Source: Magnetospirillum sp. ME-1
GTDB taxonomy: Bacteria > Pseudomonadota > Alphaproteobacteria > Rhodospirillales > Magnetospirillaceae
Assembly (NCBI RefSeq): GCF_002105535.1
Contig: NZ_CP015848.1
Span: 2,594,624-2,658,623 of the forward strand
DNA length: 64,000 bases
Direction of reading: 5' to 3'
Shown here: piece by piece, positions 35,483 through 44,726 of the stretch
How the letters are laid out: each line of letters begins with the position of its first letter
How positions within the stretch are numbered: the first letter of the stretch is position 1
Program-made: the position numbers and the translations under genes
Notes under the pieces: model-generated
What the model was told of the DNA's origin: nothing
The model's input: only the letters and a program-made list of their open reading frames with translations
Database searches by the model: none

Positions 35483-37131
35483 TGAGCGAGTCCCTGCCCG
35501 CCGACCAGAAACTGCTGCTGGACGACATTCTGGCCCGGCTGCGCAAGGTGGAGAACTCTCCCGACCTGTTGCGCTTCATGGCCGAGATGCTGCGCACCCT
35601 GCTGCGCCGTCAGGGCGACGCCCAGTTCCTGGCGGTGATTCAGGACGCCTTCGCCGCCGGGCTGCCCGGACTGGCCTTCGCCGAGCAGAAGGAACTGGCC
35701 GCCGAGGTGATCCAGGTGGTGATCACCAAGCGGCCCGAGATCGCCCTGGCCTGGCAGAAGATCCACGGCATCCCGCCGCGGCAGGCGCCGGCCGCCGCAC
35801 CCGCCCCCGCCCCGGTACCGCTGCGCCGCGCCGCCGACCTGCCCATGGAAATGCCGCCGCCCCTGCCCCAGGGCGCCGACGATTACGCCTTCACCCATGC
35901 CGAGGCCTTCGTCGCCACCCAGCTGGGCGACGCGCTGGAAAAGCGCCTGGCCCTGATGCGGGTGCCGCTGCCGGCCATTCCCTCGGCGGCCTGGTGCCTG
36001 GACCAGCCGTTCTTCCTGTTCGTGCCGGGCTTCGCCAGCATCGCGCGGGCCTTCCTCGCCGGACCCGTCCTGCGCCGCTGCCGCGACGGGCTGGAAAAGC
36101 GGGTGCTGTCGCGCATCGACCACGACGTGCTGACCAAACCCGACCGCCAGGCCGCCTTCTGGGAGGAGGTGCGCGAACTGGTATTGAAGGTGGTGGACGA
36201 GACGCTCGCCAAGCTGGCCACCCACCACAAGGCGGCCGAGGCCAAGCAGGCGGCCATCGCCAGGACCGGCAACGAAGGCAACGAAGGCTTCAGGATGGTC
36301 GAGATGCCGGTCACCCGGCCGCGCACCTACAATCTTCTCGGCGTCGAATTCGCGCTGGGCAAGGTCACCACCACCAAGCGGGTCAAGGTCAAGGTGCCGC
36401 CGCCCTACAAGCTGGAGCCCGCCGAGATCGAGGCCATGGACCTGATCGGCGAGTTCCGCAACGGTGCCGCCCAGGCCGGGCTGAACCTGCCCGACGCCGC
36501 CGATTTCCAGTTCCTGCGCACCCTGCTCAACTTCAACACCCGGCTGTTCGCCCAAACCCGCGACGAGCTGATCGGCCTGGCCGGGCACGAGGACACCACC
36601 AGCGGCTTCCTGACCGAACGCCTGAAGGCCGCCGACAAATCCTTTACCAACTTCCTCACCGACACGCTGGTGATGATGATGTTCACCCGCTGCGGCGACA
36701 CCAGCTTCCGTCTCGCCCAGTTCCACGCCGTCTGCGTCGGTTCGGCCCGCGACAAGAGCGCCATGGTGGCCAAGCGTCCCTTCATTCCCGCCGAGCTGGC
36801 GCGCCGGCCCCGCGAACTGGCGGTGCAACTGCGCGAGGCCCTGCGCCGCCGCCTGCACATGGACGCGGTGCTGGGCTCGGTGGAACGCCTGCTGGACTGC
36901 TACAAGGTGATGGGCCGCAACCTGTTCGGGCCCGAACTGGACGAGGCCCGGGCGGTGATCACCGCCTTCCCCATGGTCTTCGCCGCCGACCCGGAAGTCG
37001 CCACCTACACCGGCATCGCCAAGCTGGTGCTGGCCACCATCAACGGCGAGCAGGCCGACCGCTCCATCTGCCTGATGCGGGTGGGACAGGCCTATGACCG
37101 TATCGGCCGCAAGGCGGCGGCGACGGCGTAG
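35482..37131 (+). CDS. Uncharacterised 549-residue protein
   Basis: Not recognised. It has a helical N-terminal part (LLLDDILARLRKVENSPDLL), an Ala/Pro-rich linker (APAAAPAPAPVP, about 98-112), then a large helical body with WCLDQPFFLFVPGFASIARA and FLTDTLVMMMFTRCGDTSFR. There is no signal peptide and no clear transmembrane helix, so cytoplasmic. Codon use matches its neighbours. It overlaps creA by one base and is probably co-expressed with it. Confidence 0.7.
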   Translation: MSESLPADQKLLLDDILARLRKVENSPDLLRFMAEMLRTLLRRQGDAQFLAVIQDAFAAGLPGLAFAEQKELAAEVIQVVITKRPEIALAWQKIHGIPPRQAPAAAPAPAPVPLRRAADLPMEMPPPLPQGADDYAFTHAEAFVATQLGDALEKRLALMRVPLPAIPSAAWCLDQPFFLFVPGFASIARAFLAGPVLRRCRDGLEKRVLSRIDHDVLTKPDRQAAFWEEVRELVLKVVDETLAKLATHHKAAEAKQAAIARTGNEGNEGFRMVEMPVTRPRTYNLLGVEFALGKVTTTKRVKVKVPPPYKLEPAEIEAMDLIGEFRNGAAQAGLNLPDAADFQFLRTLLNFNTRLFAQTRDELIGLAGHEDTTSGFLTERLKAADKSFTNFLTDTLVMMMFTRCGDTSFRLAQFHAVCVGSARDKSAMVAKRPFIPAELARRPRELAVQLREALRRRLHMDAVLGSVERLLDCYKVMGRNLFGPELDEARAVITAFPMVFAADPEVATYTGIAKLVLATINGEQADRSICLMRVGQAYDRIGRKAAATA

Positions 37132-37146
37132 TCAAATACGATAAAA

Positions 37147-37176
37147 TTGTCAGCGATTTGAAAACTATACTATAGG
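37147..37176 (+). promoter_or_regulatory. possible promoter before the 70-residue gene
   Basis: TTGTCA (37147-37152) and TATAGG (37171-37176) are 18 bases apart in an A/T-rich patch containing the palindrome CTATACTATAG (37165-37175). A 15-base spacer to TACTAT is an alternative reading. Confidence 0.3.
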
Positions 37177-37259
37177 CGCAGGCCTCGCCTTCGCGAAACC
37201 CGCTGCTTATACTTTCGAGCTGGGGCTATCCTGCCTTCATGGTGAACAGGGAGGCCGTC

Positions 37260-37472
37260 ATGCTCATCGTCGATCTGGGACTCAGCCGCCAAGTCAATTA
37301 CGCCCCGCTGACCGTCAACGGTCCGGACTACCTGATGGAGCTGGGACGGTATATCGCCCGCACCATCGCGGATGTGGAGGTCCACGCCCACCTCGACCCG
37401 GCCATGGCCACCGACATGGTGTTCCACAGCCAATGCCTCGACGATGCCGAGGAGATGGCCGAGCATCGCTGA
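37260..37472 (+). CDS. Small uncharacterised protein (70 aa)
   Basis: A 70-residue acidic, soluble protein: MLIVDLGLSRQVNYAPLTVN then GPDYLMELGRYIARTIADVE. AGGGAGG six bases before ATG 37260 supports this start over in-frame ATG 37239. It has an A/T-rich possible promoter and a following hairpin, which favours a real gene. No family is recognised. Confidence 0.5.
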   Translation: MLIVDLGLSRQVNYAPLTVNGPDYLMELGRYIARTIADVEVHAHLDPAMATDMVFHSQCLDDAEEMAEHR

Positions 37473-37484
37473 GACAAACGCAAA

Positions 37485-37507
37485 CGCCGCCCCCGATGGG
37501 GACGGCG
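37485..37507. terminator. hairpin between the small gene and ppa
   Basis: CGCCGCCCCC, loop GAT, GGGGACGGCG with one mismatch. It lies 13 bases after the small gene and 35 bases from the convergent ppa stop. Confidence 0.45.
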
Positions 37508-37541
37508 TCGCGTCGGTCGGACCCTCGGCGGGAGGGACGGC

Positions 37542-38087
37542 CTACTTCTTCTTCGGCTTGGCCGCGATGGCGCGGTCGATGGATTCCTGAATGATCTGGG
37601 CGGCGCGCTCCGGCCCGCCCCAGCCCTTCAGCTGAACCCACTTGCCCACTTCCAGGTCCTTGTAGTGGACGAAGAAGTGCTCGATCTGCTGCACCAGGAT
37701 CTTGGGCAGATCCTCGTAGGTGGTGACGCCGTCATAGAACGGGTGCAGCTTGGAATGGGGCACGGCCAGGATCTTCTCGTCCATGCCGGCCTCGTCTTCC
37801 ATCAGCAGCACGCCGATGGGACGCGAGCGCATCACCGAGCCCACCGCCACCGGAATGCGGCCCACCACCATGACGTCCACCGGATCGCCGTCGGCCGACA
37901 GGGTGTGGGGCACGAAGCCGTAATTCACCGGATAGTACATGGCGGTGTTGAGGAAGCGGTCCACGTACATGGCGCCCGATTCCTTGCAGATCTCGTACTT
38001 GACGGGATCGCCGCGCAGCGGGATCTCGATGATGACGTTGACGTCGCGGGGCGGATTCTTGCCGATTGGGATCTTCTTGAGGTCCAT
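37542..38087 (-). CDS. ppa: Inorganic pyrophosphatase
   Basis: A 181-residue family I pyrophosphatase that hydrolyses PPi to phosphate in the cytoplasm. YPVNYGFVPHTLSADGDPVD contains the metal-binding DGDPVD signature; MEDEAGMDEKILAVP is the second conserved block. The C-terminus ends in a Lys-rich AAKPKKK. It lies 16 bases downstream of ald on the same strand. Confidence 0.95.
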   Translation of the reverse strand: MDLKKIPIGKNPPRDVNVIIEIPLRGDPVKYEICKESGAMYVDRFLNTAMYYPVNYGFVPHTLSADGDPVDVMVVGRIPVAVGSVMRSRPIGVLLMEDEAGMDEKILAVPHSKLHPFYDGVTTYEDLPKILVQQIEHFFVHYKDLEVGKWVQLKGWGGPERAAQIIQESIDRAIAAKPKKK

Positions 38088-38103
38088 TTGTGCTTTGTTT
38101 CCC

Positions 38104-39225
38104 TTAAGGAGAGGAAAGGGCTGTCTCGGGCGCCACGTGGGCGTAGCCGAGATCCCGGGCCACGGCGGCGTGGGTGACGCTGCCCTGGTGAACGTTGAGA
38201 CCCGCGCGGAAATGCGGGTCAGAGGAAAGCGCCTGGACCAGACCCTTGTCGGCCAGGGCCAGGACGAACGGCAGCGTGGCGTTGTTCAACGCGAAGGCCG
38301 AGGTGCGCGCCACCGCGCCCGGCATGTTGGTGACGCAGTAATGTACCACACCTTCGTCGAGATAAGTGGGCGCGGCATGGGTTGTGGGGCGCGAGGTGGC
38401 GATGCAGCCGCCCTGGTCGATGGCCACGTCCACCACCACCGAGCCGGGACGCATGGCGGCCACCAACTCGCGGCCGACCAGACGCGGCGCGCTGGCGCCC
38501 GGCACCAGCACGGCACCGATCAGCAGATCGGCCTCCAGCACGTGGTGCTCGATATTGTCCATGGTGGCGTAGGCGGTCTCCACCGTGTTGAGCAGCAATT
38601 CGTCGATCTGGGCCAGACGGGTGAGCGAGCGGTCGAGAACCACCACGCGCGCCCCCAGGCCCACCGCCATGCGGGTGGCGTTGGAGCCCACCACGCCGCC
38701 GCCCAGCACCACCACCTTGGCCGGGGCCACGCCGGGCACGCCGCCCAGCAGCACGCCCGAGCCGCCCTGCTCCTTCTCCAGGCAATGGGCGCCCACCTGG
38801 ATGGACATGCGCCCCGCCACCTCGGACATGGGCGCCAGCAGCGGCAGGCGGCCGTTGGCATCGGTCACCGTCTCGTAGGCGATGGCCGAGACGCCGGAGT
38901 CCACCAGTGCCCTGGTCTGGGCCGGATCGGGGGCGAGATGGAGATAGGTGAAGAGAATCTGGCCTGAGCGCAGCAGGGGGAATTCCACCGCCTGCGGCTC
39001 CTTGACCTTGACCACCAACTCGGCGAGGCCGAACACCTCGGCGGGGGTGGCGGCGATCTCGGCCCCGGCGGCGCGATAGGCGGCGTCGGAGCAGCCGATG
39101 CCCGCCCCGGCCTGGGTTTCCACCGTCACCTTGTGGCCGTGGTGGACAAGCTCACGCACCGAGCCGGGCGTCAGCCCCACCCGGTATTCATGACTCTTGA
39201 TCTCCTTGGGAACGCCGATGCGCAT
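38104..39225 (-). CDS. ald: Alanine dehydrogenase
   Basis: A 373-residue NAD-dependent enzyme interconverting alanine with pyruvate and ammonia. [20 protein letters not shown] is the N-terminal signature; [20 protein letters not shown] near residue 170 is the nucleotide-binding Rossmann motif, followed by [11 protein letters not shown] and [11 protein letters not shown] 39225 is chosen at the conserved MRIGVPKE; longer frames have no family support. Alanine dehydrogenase assists nitrogen assimilation or alanine catabolism. Confidence 0.94.
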   Translation of the reverse strand: MRIGVPKEIKSHEYRVGLTPGSVRELVHHGHKVTVETQAGAGIGCSDAAYRAAGAEIAATPAEVFGLAELVVKVKEPQAVEFPLLRSGQILFTYLHLAPDPAQTRALVDSGVSAIAYETVTDANGRLPLLAPMSEVAGRMSIQVGAHCLEKEQGGSGVLLGGVPGVAPAKVVVLGGGVVGSNATRMAVGLGARVVVLDRSLTRLAQIDELLLNTVETAYATMDNIEHHVLEADLLIGAVLVPGASAPRLVGRELVAAMRPGSVVVDVAIDQGGCIATSRPTTHAAPTYLDEGVVHYCVTNMPGAVARTSAFALNNATLPFVLALADKGLVQALSSDPHFRAGLNVHQGSVTHAAVARDLGYAHVAPETALSSP

Positions 39226-39286
39226 TCCGCCCCCGACACTTGGAACCGTTCCTAAAACCTGACAATGAGGCCTCGGGCGTCCACTT

Positions 39287-40624
39287 TCAACCGGGCTTGG
39301 ACGCAACCCGGCCCTGCTGCTTCATCAACCAGGGCAGAATCAGCAAGGCGGGCAGGGTCACCACCGTGGTCATCAGGAAGAAATCCACCCAGCCGAACAT
39401 GTCGGCCAGCTTGCCGCTGGCCGAGGCGAACAGGGTGCGGCCCACGGCGGTAAGCGACGACAGCAAAGCGTATTGGGTGGCGGTATAGGCCAGATTGCAC
39501 AGGCCCGAGAGGTAGGCGACCATGGCCGAACCGGCCATGCCGGCGGTCAGGTTCTCGGCCGCCACGCAAACCGCGAGCGCCCAGACATTGTGGCCGGCCA
39601 GGGCCTGGACCACGTAGAACAGGTTGCCCAGCGACTGCAGCACGCCGAAGACCAGCAACGCCCGCATCACGCCAAGCCGCGCGATCAGCGCGCCGCCGAT
39701 CACCGTGCCGGCCACCGTGGCGCCGAAGCCGAACACCTTGCTGACATAGGCGATCTCGGACAGGGCGAAGCCCATCTCGATATACAGCGTGTTGGCCATG
39801 GCGCCCGCCATGGCCTCGCCCATCTTGTAGCCGATGATGAACAGCAGCACCGCCCACCAGGCGGGCCGCGCCATGAAATCGGCGAAGGGGCAGACCACCG
39901 CGCCGTAAAGCCACGCCGCCACCTTGGCCGGCGTGCCCCGCAAATGGGGCCGCGCCGCCAGGTAATCGGCGGCGCGCCGCTCGCGCTCCAGCGTCGCCGC
40001 CGAGGTCTTCACCTCGGGCTCCGGCCCCAGCAGGAATACCGCCATGCCCACGCCCAGCAATGCCGCCATGGTGGCGTAGGCGGCGAACCAGCCGAAATGC
40101 TCGGCCACCAGCAACGCGCCCGCCCCGGCGGCCAGCATGGCCAGACGATAACCGGCCTGAACCGCGCCGGCGCCCGGGCCCTGCTGGCTGTCGTCCAGGA
40201 TTTCCACGCGATAGGCGTCGATGACGATGTCCTGGCTGGCCGAAAGAAACGCCACCACCACCGACAGGGTTGCCGTCAGCCAAATCTGCTTCACCGGATC
40301 GGTGGAGCCCAGACCCAGGATGAAGACGATCAGCAGGGCCTGGATCACCAGCCCCCACGACCGCCGCCGCCCCAGCCAATGGGTCAGGACGGGAAGCGGC
40401 AACCGGTCGATCAGCGGCGACCACAGGAATTTCAGCGCATAGGGCGTGCCCACCAGGGCGAAGATGCCGATGGCGGTGCGCGAGATGCCCTCGCCCTTCA
40501 GCCAGGCCGACAGGGTCGAGAAGGTGAGCAGCAAGGGCAATCCGCTGGAAAACCCCAGCAGCAGCACCATCACCACCCGCTTCTCGCCATAGGCCTCGAA
40601 CCCGGAAAGCCAGGACCGGCTCAT
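39287..40624 (-). CDS. ampG: AmpG-type muropeptide permease (MFS)
   Basis: A 445-residue major-facilitator protein with about twelve to fourteen transmembrane segments. The N-terminal MVLLLGFSSGLPLLLTFSTL and LKFLWSPLIDRLPLP, followed by GRRRSWGLVIQALL, match AmpG, which imports GlcNAc-anhydroMurNAc peptides for peptidoglycan recycling. It accords with the D-Ala-D-Ala dipeptidase elsewhere in the window. ATG 40624 begins MSRSWLSGFEAYGEKR, the usual AmpG start. Confidence 0.85.
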   Translation of the reverse strand: MSRSWLSGFEAYGEKRVVMVLLLGFSSGLPLLLTFSTLSAWLKGEGISRTAIGIFALVGTPYALKFLWSPLIDRLPLPVLTHWLGRRRSWGLVIQALLIVFILGLGSTDPVKQIWLTATLSVVVAFLSASQDIVIDAYRVEILDDSQQGPGAGAVQAGYRLAMLAAGAGALLVAEHFGWFAAYATMAALLGVGMAVFLLGPEPEVKTSAATLERERRAADYLAARPHLRGTPAKVAAWLYGAVVCPFADFMARPAWWAVLLFIIGYKMGEAMAGAMANTLYIEMGFALSEIAYVSKVFGFGATVAGTVIGGALIARLGVMRALLVFGVLQSLGNLFYVVQALAGHNVWALAVCVAAENLTAGMAGSAMVAYLSGLCNLAYTATQYALLSSLTAVGRTLFASASGKLADMFGWVDFFLMTTVVTLPALLILPWLMKQQGRVASKPG

Positions 40625-40742
40625 GCGCGGATCATTCTGTCGGGATGGGGCATCGGGACGGACCACAAGATGTTGAGGCTTTCGCACTCTACCCTTGACC
40701 TTCCCCCCGATAAAGCCTTCATCCTGCCGGGACGGAGGTTGC

Positions 40743-41663
40743 ATGAGCGGTCACCATCACCACCACCATGATCATGGCCATGCCCACGGCCCGGCCCGGC
40801 ACGACCGCGCCTTCGCGCTCGGCATCGCGCTGAACCTGGGCTTCGTCGGGCTGGAAGCCTGGTGGGGGGTGGCGGCCAATTCCCTGGCCCTGCTGGCCGA
40901 TGCCGGCCACAACCTCTCCGACGTGCTGGCCCTGGTTCTGGCCTGGGCGGCCAGCGGCCTCGAGCGCCGCGCCGCCAGCCACCGGCGCACCTACGGACTG
41001 GGCCGCGCCACCATCTGGGCCTCGCTGATCAACGCCCTGGCCCTGCTGCTGGCGGTGGGCGGCATCGGCTGGGAAGCGATCGGCCGCTTCGGCCATCCCC
41101 AGCCGGTGCAAGGCGGCGTGGTCATGGCGGTGGCGGCGCTGGGCATCGTGGTCAACACCGGTACCGCCCTGTTGTTCATGAAGGGGGCAAGCGGCGACCT
41201 CAATCTTCGCGGCGCCTTCCTGCACATGGTCGGCGACGCCGCGGTGTCGGCGGCGGTGGTGGTAGCCGCCCTGCTGATCGGGCTGACCGGCTGGTGGTGG
41301 CTGGACCCGGCCATCAGCCTCGGCATCGCCGTGATCATCGCCTGGAGCAGCCTGTCGCTCCTGAAGGAATCGGTGAATCTCAGCCTGGACGCGGTGCCGG
41401 CCGCCATCGATCTGGACGCGGTCGAGCATTTCCTGGCCGGCCAGGAGGGCGTCGGCGGGCTGCATGACCTGCATGTCTGGCCGCTGTCCACCAGCCGGGC
41501 GGCGCTGACCGTCCATCTGGTGATGGAGCGGATGCCCGGGGACGATTCCTTCCTGCACCGGCTGGCCGACCAGCTGGAACACCGTTTCGGCATCGGCCAC
41601 GCCACCATCCAGCTGGAACATGGCAGTGACGGGCATGCCTGCCGCCTGACCGAGGCTCATTGA
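40743..41663 (+). CDS. Cation diffusion facilitator, zinc type (CzcD/ZitB-like)
   Basis: A 306-residue inner-membrane metal/proton antiporter. The N-terminus is His-rich (SGHHHHHHDHGHAHG), followed by six transmembrane segments. LADAGHNLSDVLALVLAW carries the HxxxD of TM2 and HMVGDAAVSAAVVVA that of TM5, the set expected for zinc. The C-terminal cytoplasmic domain (VGGLHDLHVWPLSTSRAALT) is intact. ATG 40743 is directly before the His stretch. Confidence 0.9.
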   Translation: MSGHHHHHHDHGHAHGPARHDRAFALGIALNLGFVGLEAWWGVAANSLALLADAGHNLSDVLALVLAWAASGLERRAASHRRTYGLGRATIWASLINALALLLAVGGIGWEAIGRFGHPQPVQGGVVMAVAALGIVVNTGTALLFMKGASGDLNLRGAFLHMVGDAAVSAAVVVAALLIGLTGWWWLDPAISLGIAVIIAWSSLSLLKESVNLSLDAVPAAIDLDAVEHFLAGQEGVGGLHDLHVWPLSTSRAALTVHLVMERMPGDDSFLHRLADQLEHRFGIGHATIQLEHGSDGHACRLTEAH

Positions 41664-41744
41664 CGGCCAAGTCTTCCAGCCCCGGCCCGAAGGGTGTAGG
41701 TTGGCGCAAAATTCCTTAACTCTCGCGCTTTCACCAGGGCTTTC

Positions 41745-43160
41745 ATGACCGACACCGACAAGACCAAGGCCGCGTCCTCCATGTGGGGCGGGCGGTTCGC
41801 CGGCGGCCCCGCCGCCATCATGCAGCGGATCAACGCCTCCATCGATTTCGACAAGCGGCTCTATGCCCAGGACATCCGGGGCTCCAAGGCCCATTGCCGC
41901 ATGCTGGTCAAGCAGCAGATCCTGACGCAAGCCGACGGCGTGCTGATCCTCGAAGGGCTGGACAAGGTGCTGGCCGAGATCGAGGCGGGCGACTTCCCCT
42001 TCAGTCACGCGCTCGAGGACATCCACATGAACGTGGAATCCCGTCTGGCCGAGCTGATCGGCGAGGCGGCCGGGCGGCTACACACGGCGCGGTCCAGGAA
42101 TGATCAGGTGGCCACCGATTTCCGCCTGTGGGTGCGTGACGCCATGGACGGCATGGACGGCGCGCTGCACGAGCTGCTCAGCGCCCTGCTCGACCGCGCC
42201 GAGGAGCACGCCGCCACGGTGATGCCCGGCTTCACCCATCTGCAGACCGCCCAGCCGGTGACCTTCGGCCACCACATGATGGCCTATGTGGAGATGATCT
42301 CGCGCGACCGCTCGCGCCTCCGGGATGCCCGGGCGCGGCTCAACGAATGCCCGCTGGGCTCGGCCGCCCTGGCCGGCACCTCGTTTCCCATCGACCGCGA
42401 GGCCACCGCCAGGGAACTGGGCTTCGCACGCCCGATGCGCAATTCGTTGGACGGCGTGTCCGACCGCGATTTCGCCCTGGAATTCATGTCGGCCAGCGCC
42501 ATCTGCGCCGTGCATCTGTCGCGTCTGGCCGAGGAGCTGGTGATCTGGACATCGGCCCAGTTCCGCTTCGTCACCCTGTCGGACGCCTTCACCACCGGCT
42601 CGTCCATCATGCCGCAAAAGCGCAACCCCGACGCCGCCGAGCTGATCCGCGCCAAGACCGGCCGGGTGATCGGCGACCTCAACGCCCTCTTGATCGTCAT
42701 GAAGGGCCTGCCGCTGGCCTATTCCAAGGACATGCAGGACGACAAGGAGCCGGTGTTCGAGGTGGCCGACACCATGGAGCTGGCCATCGCCGCCATGACC
42801 GGCATGGTGCGTGACATGACGGTCAACGTCGACACCCTGCGCGCCGCCGCCGGGGCGGGCTTCACCACCGCCACCGACATCGCCGACTGGTGCGTGCGCG
42901 CGCTCAAGATGCCGTTCCGCCGCGCCCACCACGTGGCCGGTTCCCTGGTCAAGCTGGCCGAGGGCAAGAATTGCGGCCTGGAAGACCTGACCCTGGCCGA
43001 GATGCGGGAAATCGAGCCCGGCATCACCGAGGAGGCCCGCGCCGTGCTGTCGGTGGATTCCTCGGTCAACAGCCGCACCAGCCTGGGCGGCACCGCGCCG
43101 GCCCGGGTGCGCGAAGCGGTGGCGGCGGCCCGTCTGCGCCTGAAGGAGGACGTCAAATGA
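41745..43160 (+). CDS. argH: Argininosuccinate lyase
   Basis: A 471-residue member of the fumarase/aspartase superfamily that splits argininosuccinate into arginine and fumarate. [12 protein letters not shown] is the N-terminal motif, [20 protein letters not shown] the substrate region, and [20 protein letters not shown] the flexible signature loop with the catalytic Ser. Its TGA overlaps the ATG of a small lipoprotein gene, leading to lysA. Confidence 0.96.
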   Translation: MTDTDKTKAASSMWGGRFAGGPAAIMQRINASIDFDKRLYAQDIRGSKAHCRMLVKQQILTQADGVLILEGLDKVLAEIEAGDFPFSHALEDIHMNVESRLAELIGEAAGRLHTARSRNDQVATDFRLWVRDAMDGMDGALHELLSALLDRAEEHAATVMPGFTHLQTAQPVTFGHHMMAYVEMISRDRSRLRDARARLNECPLGSAALAGTSFPIDREATARELGFARPMRNSLDGVSDRDFALEFMSASAICAVHLSRLAEELVIWTSAQFRFVTLSDAFTTGSSIMPQKRNPDAAELIRAKTGRVIGDLNALLIVMKGLPLAYSKDMQDDKEPVFEVADTMELAIAAMTGMVRDMTVNVDTLRAAAGAGFTTATDIADWCVRALKMPFRRAHHVAGSLVKLAEGKNCGLEDLTLAEMREIEPGITEEARAVLSVDSSVNSRTSLGGTAPARVREAVAAARLRLKEDVK

Positions 43161-43333
43161 TGATGCGCTCCATCCTGGTGGTCGCCCTGGTCGTCGCCCT
43201 GGCCGCCTGCGGCCGCAAGGGCATGCCCGAGCGGCCCGACGACGCGGTCTATCCCCGCGACTACCCCTATACCCCCCTGCCGGCGGAACCGAAGAAAAAG
43301 ACCCCCGATCCGACCACCAATTCCGCCTACTGA
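43157..43333 (+). CDS. lptM: LptM-like small lipoprotein
   Basis: A 58-residue lipoprotein: signal [18 protein letters not shown] with lipobox LAAC, then [11 protein letters not shown] and a Pro/Lys-rich tail. The G-x-K-G-x-x motif straight after the lipidated Cys is typical of LptM (YifL), which helps mature the LptDE outer-membrane translocon. The position between argH and lysA is the usual alphaproteobacterial one. The exact ATG among three in a row at 43157-43165 cannot be fixed. Confidence 0.75.
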   Translation: MMMRSILVVALVVALAACGRKGMPERPDDAVYPRDYPYTPLPAEPKKKTPDPTTNSAY

Positions 43334-43352
43334 CCGGCCTTCAGGAACACCG

Positions 43353-44627
43353 ATGAACCACTTCCATTACTCGAACGGCGAGCTGTTCGCCGAGGACGTC
43401 GCCATCGCCCGCATCGCCCGCGAGGTCGGCACGCCGTTCTATTGCTACTCCACCAAGACGCTGGAACGGCACTACACCGTGTTCGCCGAGGCGCTTGCCG
43501 CCGCCGGGCTGGACTCCACCATCTGCTTCGCCCTCAAATCCAATCCCAACGTGGCGGTGGTCCGCACCTTTGCTCAATTAGGGGCAGGCGCCGACGTGGT
43601 CAGCGAGGGCGAGCTGCGCCAGGCCCTGGCCGCCGGGGTGCCGCCGGCCCGCATCGTGTTCTCGGGCGTGGGCAAGACCCGGCACGAGCTGGAATTCGCC
43701 GTGGCCAAGGGCATCTTCCAGATCAACGTGGAATCCGAGCCCGAGCTGGAGATGCTGTCCGAGATCGCGGCGGCACGCGGCCAGGTGATGCCCATCGCCA
43801 TCCGGGTCAACCCGGATGTGGACGCCGGCACCCACGCCAAGATCACCACCGGCAAGAAGGAAAACAAGTTCGGCATCGAATGGACGCGGGCCCGCGAGGT
43901 CTATGCCCGCGCGCATACGCTGCCGGGCGTCGAGCCGGTGGCCATCGCCTGCCACATCGGCTCGCAGCTGACCGAGCTTGCCCCTTTCCGCGAAGCCTTC
44001 ATCCGGGTCCGCGATCTGGTGGCCATGCTCAGGGCCGACGGCATCGACATCCGCCGCCTGGACCTGGGCGGCGGCCTGGGCGTGCCCTATGACGACGAGA
44101 CCCCGCCCGAGCCCAAGGCCTATGCCCAGGTGATCAGGGAGACCCTGGGCGACCTCGGCTGCCGCTTCGTCTTCGAGCCCGGCCGCCTGCTGGTGGGCAA
44201 TGCCGGCATCATGGTGTCGTCCATCATCCGGGTGAAGGAGGGCAGCACGCGCACCTTCCTGATCGTCGATGCCGCCATGAACGATCTGGCGCGGCCCTCG
44301 CTCTACGACGCCTACCACTCCATCTTCCCGGTGGCCGAGCCCAAGGCCGGCGCCGTCCTGGCCGAAGCCGACGTGGTCGGCCCGGTCTGCGAGACCGGCG
44401 ACACCTTCGCGCGCCAGCGCCGCCTGCCCCCCATGCGGGCCGGCGACCTGCTGGCCTTCGGCACCGCCGGGGCCTATGGCGCCGCCATGTCGTCCACCTA
44501 CAACACTAGGCCGCTGATTCCGGAAGTGCTGGTCAAGGGGGGCGGCTACGCGGTGATCCGCGCCCGGCCCAGCTATGAGGACATGCGGTCGCTGGAAAGC
44601 CTGCCCGGCTGGTTGAGCGATGGCTGA
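43353..44627 (+). CDS. lysA: Diaminopimelate decarboxylase
   Basis: A 424-residue PLP enzyme making L-lysine from meso-diaminopimelate. CFALKSNPNVAVVRTFAQLG carries the PLP Lys; VSEGELRQALAAG, HIGSQLTELAPF and LDLGGGLGVPYDDE follow; GPVCETGDTFARQR is the active-site Cys motif of the other subunit. It starts 19 bases after the lipoprotein gene. A double-hairpin element begins directly after the stop. Confidence 0.96.
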   Translation: MNHFHYSNGELFAEDVAIARIAREVGTPFYCYSTKTLERHYTVFAEALAAAGLDSTICFALKSNPNVAVVRTFAQLGAGADVVSEGELRQALAAGVPPARIVFSGVGKTRHELEFAVAKGIFQINVESEPELEMLSEIAAARGQVMPIAIRVNPDVDAGTHAKITTGKKENKFGIEWTRAREVYARAHTLPGVEPVAIACHIGSQLTELAPFREAFIRVRDLVAMLRADGIDIRRLDLGGGLGVPYDDETPPEPKAYAQVIRETLGDLGCRFVFEPGRLLVGNAGIMVSSIIRVKEGSTRTFLIVDAAMNDLARPSLYDAYHSIFPVAEPKAGAVLAEADVVGPVCETGDTFARQRRLPPMRAGDLLAFGTAGAYGAAMSSTYNTRPLIPEVLVKGGGYAVIRARPSYEDMRSLESLPGWLSDG

Positions 44628-44713
44628 TTGGGCTGCCGCCCAAACCCGCCCGGAGGCATGCCTCCGGACCTCCCTTTCTTTTGAAAGGTCAGGGTCCGGG
44701 GGGCAGGTCCCGA
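44628..44713 (+). repeat. double-hairpin downstream element (locus 5)
   Basis: TTGGGC/GCCCAA (44628-44643), spacer ACCCG, CCGGAGGC/GCCTCCGG (44650-44667), then ACCTCCCTTTCTTTTGAAAG. A degenerate GGGTCCGGG...TCCCGA part up to 44713 could be remains of a reverse unit. Confidence 0.75.
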
Positions 44714-44726
44714 TGAAAGCCTGATC

